The notes under the pieces are model-generated. The model had not been told where the DNA came from. It saw nothing but the letters and a program-made list of their open reading frames with translations, and did no database searches. From NCBI GenBank assembly GCA_017979445.1, contig CM030710.1, positions 13,688,248 to 13,752,247 on the forward strand: DNA of 64,000 nucleotides, read 5' to 3'. Position 1 is the stretch's first letter. Every line of letters begins with the position of its first letter. The translations under genes were made by a program, and so were the position numbers. Shown here one piece after another: positions 10,520 to 21,163 of the stretch. The stretch is from Akebia trifoliata. Lineage: Eukaryota > Streptophyta > Magnoliopsida > Ranunculales > Lardizabalaceae.

Positions 10520-11894
10520 TAATTGGACTATTGTTGTCCTTCCCATAGAAGTGAATATAAATGTAATTTTCCTTGACTTATGGGACAAGTAAGGGATCGA
10601 ACCAAAGAGAAAGGGGGCAGAATGAAGCTAAGATAATGAAATCGAATATAACCAAAACTATTAAAACTATTTTTGTATTTTTGAAGTTATAAAAAGAAAA
10701 TAAAAGTTATTGGAAACTTAAACTAGTAGAAATGATCATAAAGTAAAGACTATAAAAGGGATTACTATTGGAAAGGGATCCACTTAGAACAAATTATTAA
10801 GCCAAAATCTAGTTCTTAACCTCTTTATAACTCAATCATAAGGGCTTGGTGTTAGCTTCTTAGATCGAAAGATTTAATAAGATTAAATTAGATTTAAAAA
10901 ATACTAAAGTAGAATTTATTCACTCTCTAATATGCAAATATCTTGTTATCAAATATCAAGATTAAGCATGCTAAATCTTAAGCTAATCTAAGAATGAAGC
11001 GTCTACATTAAGCATAAAAGGTGTAAGAGTTCATCTTTAGCCTTAATCCATTGGAGTGGACAAGCCTTAAAGAGATTTCATAAATATCAAAGAAAATTAA
11101 GAGGTAAAGAAAATAAATACAGCAAAGTAATCTTGTTCTAGGTTTCTCCATTTTCTAATGGAAGGGAGATTAGCCTAAGGTGATTGCAAGTGATAGAGAA
11201 AGGTAGATAAAGAAAAATAAGTCTTGCTTCAGTAGACAAAGATAATTACAATCTTTTACTCTCTCGCTTACAAGAATTATATAATTTTAATGGAAAAACT
11301 AAGCTAAAAATAGAAAATATAAGAGAAAAAGCCAAGGGGTCTTAGGTTAAAAGAAGATAGGCAAGAGACCAAGAGGTACTAAAGAAAGAGGGTCAAAGAA
11401 AGAGGTCATTTTTACATTGAGAAATGCTCTATTTATAAAAATCCTAACTTCTAGAAGGATCCATTCTTAGCCGCCTTAGCTATTGTGGATAATATCATGT
11501 GTGAAACATACTCGCACAATTTTAGGGTACTCCAACCAAGGTCTACCGCGTCGCCTAAGTTGTTTACCATGCCGAAGTAAAGGTGAAACCTTTGATCTTG
11601 CGATTTGCCAGGTTGGTTGATTGGTCCTCCATATTGTAATGCAATATCTATTTTCTGATTTCAAGGTCTAATTTGAAGGTTTGATCTTTGGTCTAAACTG
11701 TGAACACATAATTAGAATTTTCCAACAAATACAATTACTTATGCAAAATTAAGCCTAATTAGCATGGAAGAACATGCAATGTGATATTTCGAGGCTTAAC
11801 ATTATTATTTACTTAATATATATAAATAAGGATAAAAATCAAGATAAATGTCAGGGGTAAATATCGATAAATTAATACTTTGAGATACTGATCA
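10520..11894 (-). mobile_element. Second-family LTR, copy 1 (about 1.37 kb)
   Basis: Homologous over its length to 19476-20823 and 58787-59999. In sense (minus) it starts TGATCAGTATC at 11894. On that side it is preceded by AAGTTTAGGGGTG (11895-11907), a plausible polypurine tract, so this looks like a 3' LTR. A tRNA T-arm-like GGTTCGATCCC (minus strand) lies at 10593-10603. The right boundary is clear, the left (10520) approximate. No target duplication is evident. Confidence 0.72.
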
Positions 11895-13042
11895 CACCCC
11901 TAAACTTACATTTTTCTAGTCTCTAGAGAATAAAACTGTCACTTTTGTAGGCATCTCGACTAAATTTAGCAAATGTAACAAGCCCTTAAGCCACTATGTT
12001 ACCCTTAGTAGACGAGTTTGACTCATGAGGGTTTATAGATAATATACTCACAAAATTTAAAACAACTTTGAAGTAAATATGTTCAAAATAAAAACTTATA
12101 TTGAAAAGCATGGGTTAATTATAGTTTGTTAGTCATTTGGATATAACACTTCGTATAGAGTCCCAACTTTTCAAAGAAAAATTGACAGTCATTTTCAAGG
12201 TACCCAATCTAATTCAATGGTTGTTGTTCAAGACATACTCAACCCTATTCTACTTTTCTTCTAATTAACTAATCAAATGAATGTGAAAATCAAAGTTCAT
12301 CAAACTCAGTTTTTCCTCATATAGAAAGAAGGTAAAAAGTTCATTTAATTCAACCTAGACTCTTGGTAACTTTATTAGAAGTAACTATAAACTAAAAATT
12401 ATTTTACTCTAATTTTTGCCTAAAAGAAATACGAATGGGGAGTCTAGATCAAAGCTTCCAACCAAAGATTGATTTAAGATTTTTAACCAAGTGTATAAGA
12501 TACAAGTTAGGATCTTGAAAATAATACAACAAAGTTACCACCAAAATACTTCAAATTTTTATGATTTTTGAAATAGAAAAAAAATAAAAGAAAATAGGTG
12601 GAAATCTGACCCTTACACCCCCAAACTTAAACATGATATTGTCCTCAATATTTCAACATACATAATTGAAATTGACAAAAAGAATTTAAGTGGGTTAGAT
12701 AGCAACTGAAAAAGATCCAACAATTTTATTTATACTAATACAATGTCTCCATAACTAAGACAACACGCCATTCACCATTGTCGTAGTGTATGAAGTCTAC
12801 TTAATTTTATAGGATGACTAGTGAATTGATTATCCTAATTAAAACAAGGAATTAGTAATCACTTCCATTCCTTATATTATTAGGTGATCCCTAGGAGAGG
12901 GGTGCATTTTACTACCTAATTAACTAATTCAAGTATATGCAAATTGGAAAAAATCAAATAAAGGCAAAAAGTAAGTCACTACAAGAAAATACGTGGGTGT
13001 TTCGAAATTATCTCCCATACTAGATGAGATGAAGATGAGTTG
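11895..13042 (-). mobile_element. Probable 3' internal region of the second-family element
   Basis: Non-coding, AT-rich. A second gtttaagtttgggggtg-type purine tract on the minus strand lies at about 12612-12632 beside GAGGACAATATC. That pairing is common just before the 3' LTR of plant gypsy elements. No coding domain is recognisable. It ends at the target duplication of the element inserted at 13043. Confidence 0.45.
13038..13042. repeat. Target-site duplication AGTTG (left)
   Basis: AGTTG directly before the 5' LTR; an identical copy follows the 3' LTR at 17104-17108. Confidence 0.85.
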
Positions 13043-13161
13043 TGTGGTGCCTCGACAAACGCTAATACAAATAGAGGGAACCATGTCCAAATTTCGAGGT
13101 GCCACCTAGTACCTTGAGATTTGACCTTGGGATTTGTGTTAGCATTTGGTAGGGTGTCATA
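13043..13161 (+). mobile_element. 5' LTR of short-LTR element
   Basis: Begins TGTGG. Inside, acgctaatac near the start and gtgttagcat near the end are inverted copies, so most of the LTR can fold on itself. The end (...gtcata) aligns with CCACA of the other two copies. Confidence 0.8.
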
Positions 13162-13379
13162 GATGGTATCAGAGCTCATTAGTAGTTCCATATTGGGATT
13201 ATGAGCTCTTTCATGTCTAGAGTTCATAGAACCTAATATGAGTAAGATAGGATCCTAGGTTTGTTCTGTTAGTAATGAAAATTGTGTTCATTACTAATTC
13301 CTAGTTGAAATAGTAATTAATACTTTCGTAAGAATGACTTTAGCCTTAGGATGATAAATGCTTTGTTGCTGATGAATAG

Positions 13380-14640
13380 AAACGAGATGAGCGGACGAGG
13401 CAAAGGTCGAGGGAGAGGCAAGAGCACAGCAGAGGCGAGACAGGCATCGGATCAGACCCCCGATCTGATAGCGCGACTAATATTATTTATGGGATAAATG
13501 ACTGAGTCTTAAAATAAGTTTAGAGGGAGCTGCTCGAGTCACAGGACAGACTAGCTAAGGAGGTGGTTAAGTTGAGGGAACGCTAGGCTTCTTCACAAGG
13601 GACCGACCCTATTCCACCCTAGGAGCCACCACATGAGCCACGACCACATGTTGTACCATTGAGGGATGCGAGAACTCCCCTGCCCTAGGCACAAACAGAT
13701 CTGGGGATGTAGCTACAAAACTTCCAACGACTACGTCCACCAAGATTTGGTGGTTCTTCCGACCTGACTGAGGTCGAGGAGAGGGTCTTGAGGACCTGAG
13801 AGACCAGTTGGTAATAATGGCTACATTTCAGTTCAATGGGGTTGCCAACCATTTATAGCATTTCGAGAGGAATGTTTTGGGGATGGACTTTTCTAGTGGG
13901 TCGATTTTGAGAAGATGCTCCTAAACAGATTCATACCTGAGACGGCTTGGAAGATTAAGCATCAGAAGTTTTCGGGTTTGGTGCAAGGCAATCTATCCAT
14001 TACGGATTACGAGTTGAGATTTACTAGATCGTCACGATACGCACCAGAGCTAATTCCTATCGATTTATAGAAGGCCCGTAGATTTTTCAAAGGATTGCGA
14101 CCCTACCTAAGGGCTAAGATGTCAGTGATTAAGACTACCAGCTATAGAAACATAATGAATCGATCTCAAAAGGTTGAGTGAGAAGAGATGGAGTTGCAGA
14201 CTTCGAGGGGGCAAACCAGTCCACCCCAGACTTCCTTTCCTCTTAGGGCTAATCCAGCCAAAAGGTCGATATTTTTGAGATCGAGTGCTTCTAGACCCAT
14301 ATATCCACAGTACTGAGCTCATACGCCGTCGAGTTATGGACCAGTTGGGCTCCAATAAGGCTAATAGGGTCAAGGAGACCAATTAGACAGATTACGAGAC
14401 CACCGACTCCAGTTTATTGACCACCCGTCCCCTAGAGACCTACATAGATGGGACCATTGACGTGTTTCACATGTGGCCAGGCAAGACATATTAGGAGGAA
14501 CTGCCCTCTATTACAACCACAGGCAGGGGTGATTCCCAGACCCCAGGACAGGATTTATCATTTGACTCAAGAAGAGATACCAGTTTCAGATGAGGTGTTA
14601 GAAGGTACAATCTTAATTTCTAATGTTAAGATTTAAGTTT
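13380..14640 (+). pseudogene. Retrotransposon gag with CCHC zinc knuckle (decayed)
   Basis: Starts near the ATG at 13387 (MSGRGKGRGRG type N terminus by the leader alignment), with frames broken by stops. The retrotransposon gag domain lies at about 13790-14160 (MATFQFNGVA..., then FLRGLRPYLRAK-like text). 14448-14636 holds the knuckle CFTCGQARHIRRNC, a perfect C-X2-C-X4-H-X4-C that binds nucleic acid in the particle. It is followed directly by the protease region. Confidence 0.75.
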
Positions 14641-15050
14641 TGTTTGATACCAATTCCTCTAGATCATATATTTTCACTGAGATTACACGGTTGCTAGCAA
14701 TAGAAATTTCTAACATGAGCCAGGTAATGAAACTATCTATACCATTGGGAGACCGGTAGATAGCCTAGAAACTATGTCAAAACTGTGTAATTAGGATAGA
14801 GGACGAGGAGATGAGTACTGACCTCATTACATTAGATTGTTGTGACTTTGATGTCATCTTGAGGATGGATTCGCTAGTATAGAACCATGCTCATGTCAAT
14901 TGTTTCACGAGATCAATAGTCTTTAGAAGGTCGTGATATCTGAGAGTCAAGGTTCGAGGATCCATATATAAAAGAGTCAGTCATTTATACAATTAGTTGG
15001 GAATTTTGAGTGTAACAGAATTAGAGATGTCAACGAATATGGTAAAGGTA
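14620..15050 (+). pseudogene. Aspartic protease region of the short-LTR element
   Basis: At about 14637-14690 the frame reads VLFDTNSSRSYIF, corresponding to the D-[ST]-G-A active-site loop of retropepsins with Gly and Ala changed to Asn and Ser. About 300 bp on, ITLDCCDFDVILRMD resembles the conserved LGMDWL segment. Stops and the altered active site show it is dead. Confidence 0.65.
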
Positions 15051-15060
15051 GTCAAGGAAT

Positions 15061-15930
15061 TTGGAGATGTTTTTTTCAGATGAATTACAGGGTTTTCCAC
15101 CATGTCGTGAGATAGAGTTTTCTATCGATTTGGTATCAGGCACAGGGCCTATCTCCATTGCTCTATATCGAATGGTCCTAGTAGAAATTCAAGAGTTAAA
15201 AGTGCAAATTGATGAGCTTACTAGCTTGGGATTCATTCAACAGAGTTCCTCACCCTGGGGAGTACCGATTTTGTTTGTCAAGAAGAAGGATGGGTTGTTT
15301 CGATTATGTATCTACTATCGGAAGCTAAATCAAGTGATCATCAAGAAAAAGTATCCCCTTTCACGCATCGATGATTGGTGTGACCAACTTTAGGGTACCC
15401 AGTATTTTTCTAAGGTCGATTTGCAATCTGGGTACCATCAGTTGAGAATTCGGGAGGCAAATGTTCCGAAGACCGCATTTCAAATCAGGCTAAGATACTT
15501 CGAGTATCTAGTAATGCCTTTCGGTCTGACAAATGCACCGACAACATTTATGGATCTGATGCACCTGTTATTTTGGGAATACCTCGACAAATTTGTCATT
15601 GTGTTCATAGATGACATCCTAATTTACTCTAAGTCGAGGGAGGATCATGAGAGACACCTCATAGTCACACTACAGATTCTACGAAAGCATAAGCTATATG
15701 TCAAGTTCAGCAAGTGTGAGTTCTAGCTCTAGAAGGTGAAATTATTAGGATACGTCGTGTCTAATGAATGGATAGCCATAGACCCTTCTAAGGTTGAAGC
15801 TGTGTTAACATGGAAACAACCAAAGATAGTGACAGATATCAGATGTTTGCCTGGGATGGTCGGCTATTATAGAAGGTTTATTAAGGGATTATCCACTCTT
15901 ACAACACTGTTGACGAGATTGATGTAGAAA
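15061..15930 (+). pseudogene. Reverse transcriptase of the short-LTR Ty3/gypsy element
   Basis: Polymerase palm and fingers are nearly complete across three adjoining frames: 15061-15393, 15421-15726 and 15736-15927. Visible motifs are [31 protein letters not shown], a [12 protein letters not shown] segment, [16 protein letters not shown], and the catalytic [10 protein letters not shown] (two Asp of the metal site kept). LLGYVVS and the start of the RNase H connection (GMVGYYRRFIKG) follow. The frames are separated by single in-frame stops at 15394, 15727 and 15928 rather than long gaps. Best match is the chromovirus group of Ty3/gypsy. Confidence 0.9.
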
Positions 15931-16680
15931 AATATCCAGTTTGAATGGAATGACAAGTGCAAGATTGCATTTCAAGAATTGAAAAAGAGATTAACGACCG
16001 CTCCAATTTAATATCACCAATTCTGAGTGAAGGTCCAACGATCTTCACATATGCTTCTAGGATTGGTTTGGGAGCTGTATGGATGCAGTTTAGGAAGGTA
16101 GTGGCATATGCATCCAGGAAGTTGACCATGAAAAGAACTATCCCATTCATGATATTGAATTAGCCACTATAGTGTTCACACTATGTATTTGGAGACATTA
16201 CCTATACGGACAGAAGTTTGAAGTATTCACCAATCATAAGAGCGTCAAGTACATATTCTTACAACTAGAATTAAATATAAGATAACGACATTGGATGGAG
16301 TACCTCAAGGACTATGACTTTACCCTTGAGTATCACCCAAAAAAAAGTCAATGTGGTTGCCAATACATTGAATAGAAACACTGTAGCTCATATGATGGTG
16401 AAAGAACGACAATTGCTTGACCAAGTCATAGAAATTGTATTTGAGACTCTAAGGGAAAGGTACAGACTACACATTTACCTGGGTACATTGAGGATCGAAA
16501 ATGATTTGATAGCACGAATTATGAAAGCCCAAAAAATAGATGAAGATGTGGGAGAATATGAATAGAGAACTAGGGACCTGACCGACCTAGATTGGTTGAA
16601 AGGTTCTGATGAGGTTCTTAGATTTCGAGGCAAGATGTGAATATTGCAAGACTCGCAATTGAGGTCCAACATACTGGTTG
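15930..16680 (+). pseudogene. RNase H and start of integrase (short-LTR element)
   Basis: 16020-16160 encodes FTYASRIGLGAVWMQ and [11 protein letters not shown], the first part of RNase H; the first catalytic Asp of the usual TDAS motif reads as Tyr. 16310-16400 retains EYHPKK-like and VANTLNR text (usual ADALSR). At 16570-16680, LDWLKGSDEVLRFRGKM resembles the start of the integrase zinc-binding arm. The integrase core (DDE) and any chromodomain are absent. Confidence 0.7.
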
Positions 16681-16994
16681 AGGCGAGAGTAGAGCCATCA
16701 GTCTAGAAGCATCTGGTTGGTCAGATCGACGACCAGAGTCTACTACTTGGTGAGTATTGGGACTACTCCATTAGGAGTCATTTTATCCAGGAGGTGTATA
16801 TAATTTTTGGACCGAGTGATAGCTCTATGTTAGAGTGAGGATAAATTTTTGTAATCCTGTATATTTTTACCTTTTGTGCAACTTTGATCTAACTTTATGT
16901 TATTTGCAATTTACCATCTTCCACATCTTGTATACTTTTGGCACATTTTATATACAGTATTTGTTGGTTATCAACTTATCAAGTCTTCAAGTTT
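16681..16994 (+). mobile_element. 3' internal end of the short-LTR element
   Basis: Short stretch from the broken integrase to the 3' LTR. I recognise no domain. It ends ttggttatcaacttatcaag, which is similar to the 24 bp before the LTR at 8810. Confidence 0.6.
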
Positions 16995-17103
16995 TGTGGA
17001 ACGCTAACATAAATAGAGAGAACCATGTTCAAATTATGAGGTACCACCTAATACCTTGAGATTTGACCTTGGGATTTGTGTTAGCGTTTGACAGGATGCC
17101 ACA
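16995..17103 (+). mobile_element. 3' LTR of short-LTR element (109 bp)
   Basis: TGTGGAACGCTAACA at the left is matched inversely by TGTTAGCGTT...CCACA at the right. It is followed by target duplication AGTTG at 17104-17108. Confidence 0.85.
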
Positions 17104-17108
17104 AGTTG

Positions 17109-17577
17109 AGTCAAATTAGGCCACCAACTCAAGATTTGGTAGGCAAACCTAAGGAGCCGTGACAGTATTGTCTAACCGTCGTCCTTCCCTAGCTGTATTA
17201 CAATCCAAACTGTATTGGATAATTAATGAATTATTTTTTACAAATAGCCTAATACAAGAGTATCTAAAATAGAAAATTAAACCTATTTAAACTAAAATAA
17301 AAATGTAAGGAAAATAAACAATGAAAGGGTCTTGGAGATTTGATGATCTTTTAACTTTTTTTCTCCAAAAATTTCTCAAACCTCAAAAAGAAACAAAAAG
17401 TCAAAAACTAAATAAAATAGAGAAATAAAAATAAAAGTAGAGGATTATATTACAGTCCGGGGATCATTAGAAGGATTTTGTAAAAATTAGAGAAAAATAT
17501 TCCAAAATTTTATCGCGGCACCCAAATAGGTATGGACGACACGGTGATGACGTCAGTTTTAGTTACTAAATTTTCAC
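17109..17577. other. Unassigned AT-rich target sequence
   Basis: No protein or repeat recognised. It is the left part of the sequence into which the solo LTR at 17583 inserted; the right part continues at 19305. Confidence 0.4.
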
Positions 17578-17582
17578 AATAA

Positions 17583-19299
17583 TGAAAGCGCCCTCAATCC
17601 ACGGGGTACGTGGATCCGCTTTTGACCCTTGAGGTTTGGGAGTCGCCACCTAGTTATTACGATCTAGGAATCAAATACTGACTCTAAACGGATAAAAAAA
17701 CTAATCTACTGCAGAAAAACTGAATCTGGGGATCACATTACGGGGTTGGAAAGTGTTAGGCACCAACCCCGCCCGGCCAATGCCGGTCTCTACTTATCCC
17801 AAATAAGACTACATTGCTAATGAAAAAACCTAGATAAAAAAATAACATAAATTTTACTTTCGATACGCAAAGGTTCTATTTCCTCAGATCTGATGAAACT
17901 ACTCCTTGTATCGTACTCCTTGCTTCGTTATGCCTCCGGATCTCTGATCTCCAAGGCAAGGTATCTCCTTCTTGGATCTGGATTCTTCGAATTTGTTATG
18001 GATTTTGGGGTGTTTTTGAAAGGCTTCTAGGTGTTTTTCAGGCTAAAATCGAAGTATGAATGTTAGGTAAGGAGTTAGGGCTTCAAAATTAAGGTTTTGA
18101 GGAGGTTGTGGAGGCTTCTTCACCTACTTTTTCTAGGGTTTTTTCTTTGATACGAAAATAGGGTGTGGAGGCTCCTATTTATAAAGTTTTTTACAAAAAT
18201 TAGGTTTGATTAGGGTTTCCATTAGGATTTTGACTTTGGTCTTATGAGGTTGACTTAGTCTTTAGGGTTTTAATTTAGGGTTTTGAATTTAGTCTTATGA
18301 GATTGACTTGATTAGTTTAGATTAGGGTTTTGATTTTAGTCTTATGAGATTGACTTGATTATTTTAGATTAGGATTTTGATTTAGGGTTGTGACTTTAGT
18401 CTTATGAGATTGACTTTAATACTTTGACTTTAGTATTCTTGGTTGACTTTTAATATCTTGACTTTAGTCTTACTTGGTTGACTTTAAGATTGACTTTAGT
18501 CTTACTTGATTGACTTTAATTTTTGGAGAACCCCATTTTATTATATCATTAATTCTTTGGGCCCCCAGACGGAGGGGTCCTTGAATAAATATCCTCGCAA
18601 CCTTCAACAATATTGCCTGAAAGCCTGATTGATTGATTTTTTTATTCAAATTTTTAAAATAATTTTATTAATGTTTCATTTTACATTGTTTAATAGTTTA
18701 TTTATTAATTTCAAAATTTTTAATTATTAAAATTATAAAATTACCATTTTACCCTCAGAGAGGATTTTTTATGTTTTAAGTCATTTTTCAATGTTTTAGG
18801 ATGTTTTGGAATCAGTTTTTCATAAGGAATTCAATGGGAATGCTGGTTTTTATCATTTATGAAGTTTTTTATATGAAATGGTTGTGAACTTTAAGAGGAG
18901 CATTTTCGTAATTTTGTCGAATTCTCTGAAAATTGGTGAAATGATTTATTTGGTTTCGATTTGTTATTTTATGTGTTTGAATGAGTTTTCCTAATCGTAA
19001 CGTAGGCTCTAGGGTTGTTTTGATGTTAGAGGTTTTTTGGTAATTTGGTCATTTTTAGTGATTTTTATCGTGAAGCTTCTTTTTGGTCTGCAAGATGATG
19101 ATTTCTATGTTTCTAGGGTCGTATTTTCCTAGCGTAGGGTGGTTTCTAAATTTTTTTCAGTTCGAAATATCTCATTCGGATTTTTGAAACATATCTGATA
19201 ACAAAATAAAGTATTGGAATAAACATCCATCATTGGGAACTGTTGCGATCAGGTTGACGAGTTGATTAATCAGGCGAGTGCAAAAATATGGTGTCTACA
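17583..19299 (-). mobile_element. Solo LTR C (Tat/Ogre-like), 1717 bp, TSD AATAA
   Basis: Complete LTR flanked by identical AATAA at 17578-17582 and 19300-19304. No primer site or polypurine tract is attached on either side. It is therefore a solo LTR left after LTR-LTR recombination removed the internal region. TATA-like ctatttataaag at about 18175-18186 (minus sense tttataaatag). Confidence 0.92.
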
Positions 19300-19304
19300 A
19301 ATAA

Positions 19305-19475
19305 CCTCCTGCTGGTTCACTATTGCAATGAAATTTTGTTTAAATTTTTTTGAAACTTTTTTCGATCAATAGAAAATAGAAATAGAAAAATTAAAAAATT
19401 AAAATGGCAATTATGAACTTTAAATTAAAACTTGTAACTACTATTCCTTTCTCCGACTGTTGTGCAAAAATTCTT
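19305..19475. other. Unassigned AT-rich sequence, right side of solo LTR C target
   Basis: Short non-coding stretch between the solo LTR and the next LTR. Nothing recognised. Confidence 0.4.
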
Positions 19476-20823
19476 ATAGTACTCTCGTCTTCCTTCCTAT
19501 AGAAATTAATATGAATGTAACTTTTCTTGACTTGTAGGGCAAGTAAGAGATCGAACCCAAAAAAAATGGGTAGAATCAAGCTAAGATTATAAAATTAATT
19601 TAAAACAAATAATAAATCTGTTTTTGTATTTTTGAAGTTACCAAAAGAAAATAAAAGTTGTTTGAAAGTTAAACTAATAGAAATGAAATTAAAGCAAAAT
19701 CTATGAAAGAAAATACCATTAAAAAGGGATCCACCTAGAGAAAATTACTAAACAAAAATCTAGCTTCTAACCTCTTTGACAACTCAATCGTAATTGCTTG
19801 TTATTAGCTCCTTAGATCAAAAGATGTAGTAAATAAAACAAAATTAAAGAACATTAGAGTAGAATTCCTTCACTCTATAATATGTAAATCTCTTATTACC
19901 AAATATCTAAATCAAACATGCTATATTTTGATCTTATCTAACTATGAAGCATCTAGGTTAAGCATAAAAGGTGCAAGAGTTTATCTCTATCTTTAATCCA
20001 TAGGAATAAAAAGCCTTGAAGAGAATTCATAAACATTAAAGGAAATTAAGAGGTAAAAAAATTAAATATAACAAAGTAATCTTGCTCTTAGCTTCTCCAC
20101 TCTTTAATGGAGGGGAGATTAGTCAAAGGTCATTACAAGTGATAGAGAAAGATAGATGGAGAAGAACGAGCCTTGCTTCATTAGATAAAGATAATTACAA
20201 TCTCTCATCGGTCTCTCACTTATAATAATTATAAAAATTAATGGAAATCCTAAGCTAAAAATTGAAAATACAAGAAAAAAGCCACGGGATCTTAGGTTAA
20301 AAGAAAAAAGGCAAAAAATAAAAAGGGACCCAAGCAAGGGGCCAAAGAAAATGTCATTTCTACATTGAGAAATGCTCTATTTATAGAAATCCTAGATTCT
20401 GGAAGGATCCATTCTTAACCACCTTAGTTATTGCAGATAAGATCATGTACGAAGCACACTCGCTCGATTTTACGATGTTCCAACCGAGGTCTACCATGCC
20501 ATAATAAAGGTGAAACCTTTGGTCTCGATTTTTGGCTAGGATGCTTGATTGGCCCTTAAAATGAAATGCACTGTCAAGTTTCTGATTTCGATACCCAATT
20601 TGATGGTTTGATCTTTGATATGCATAGTGAACATACGTAATCAGGATTTTCTAACAAATACAATTATTTATGCATAATTATGCATAATTAGCATGGAAGA
20701 ACATTCAATGTGATATTTTGAGGCTTAACATAATTATTTACTTAATATAGATAAATACAGACAAAAATCGAGATAAATACCAAGGAAAATTGTGGATAAA
20801 TTAGTATTTTAAGACATTGATCA
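19476..20823 (-). mobile_element. Second-family LTR, copy 2 (about 1.35 kb)
   Basis: Aligns end to end with 58787-59999 and 10520-11894. It shares the atcgaaccc T-arm-like motif at 19547-19558, the gaaatgctctatttataga stretch near 20375, and the ACATTGATCA end. No primer site or purine tract is attached, so it is probably a solo LTR. The left boundary is approximate and no clear duplication is visible. Confidence 0.7.
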
Positions 20824-21163
20824 CGAGCCAATTTTTTACCTAATCAATTGGTCCATTTGCAAAATTGGATTCAATTCATTATTGTCAAACTGAATGGACC
20901 AATTGATTACGTGATCTAGAACATTTAGTTTGATACATTGGGTTAAGCCAACCAAGTAAATTTGCAAACCTAAATCAGATTAATCAATGCACCAATTAGA
21001 AATTATAGTGAAATGTCTTGGCATATTTTATTAATGAATTGTCAAAGTTTGTTATTTGAGAGTTTTATAATGTAGTTGTCCTCAGTCCCAAAAAGCCCTC
21101 AAGATGATCTTGACAAAGAAGGAACATGAAAAAATGTTGAAAAAGATCAAGCAAATAACATTC
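20824..21163 (+). mobile_element. Leader-like sequence interrupted by element D-E
   Basis: Non-coding sequence rich in CCAATTGATT-type motifs like the gag leader of the Tat/Ogre elements. It is the left side of the site where D-E inserted; the right side continues at 32513. It contains a perfect 17-bp inverted repeat at 20841-20909. Probably the 5' part of element X, whose gag begins at 32983. Confidence 0.45.
20841..20909. repeat. Perfect 17-bp inverted repeat, 35-nt loop
   Basis: taatcaattggtccatt at 20841-20857 is the exact reverse complement of 20893-20909. Confidence 0.88.

Larger units (their letters stand above)
13043..17103 (+). mobile_element. Complete 4.06 kb short-LTR Ty3/gypsy retrotransposon
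   Basis: 5' LTR 13043-13161 (119 bp), GA spacer, primer site TGGTATCAGAGC at 13164-13175 (tRNA-Met type), gag, protease, RT, RNase H and a start of integrase. The 3' LTR is 16995-17103 (109 bp), flanked by a perfect 5-bp duplication. RT sequence resembles chromoviruses (Del/Tekay/Reina group). Most of the integrase and any chromodomain are missing, so it could not have integrated unaided. Many in-frame stops, often TAG for a Trp or Gln codon, show it is old. Confidence 0.88.

Noticed and set aside
10520..11894. Second-family LTR as a DNA transposon with TGATGAG inverted ends
   Set aside because: TG...CA termini, 5-bp duplication in the 58787 copy and a purine tract beside copy 1 fit an LTR better.
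13440..14382. Minus-strand frame 14122-14382
   Set aside because: Opposite strand of the gag C-terminal linker; no independent similarity.
15899..16672. Minus-strand frames opposite RT and RNase H
   Set aside because: Shadows of the pol reading frames on the plus strand.
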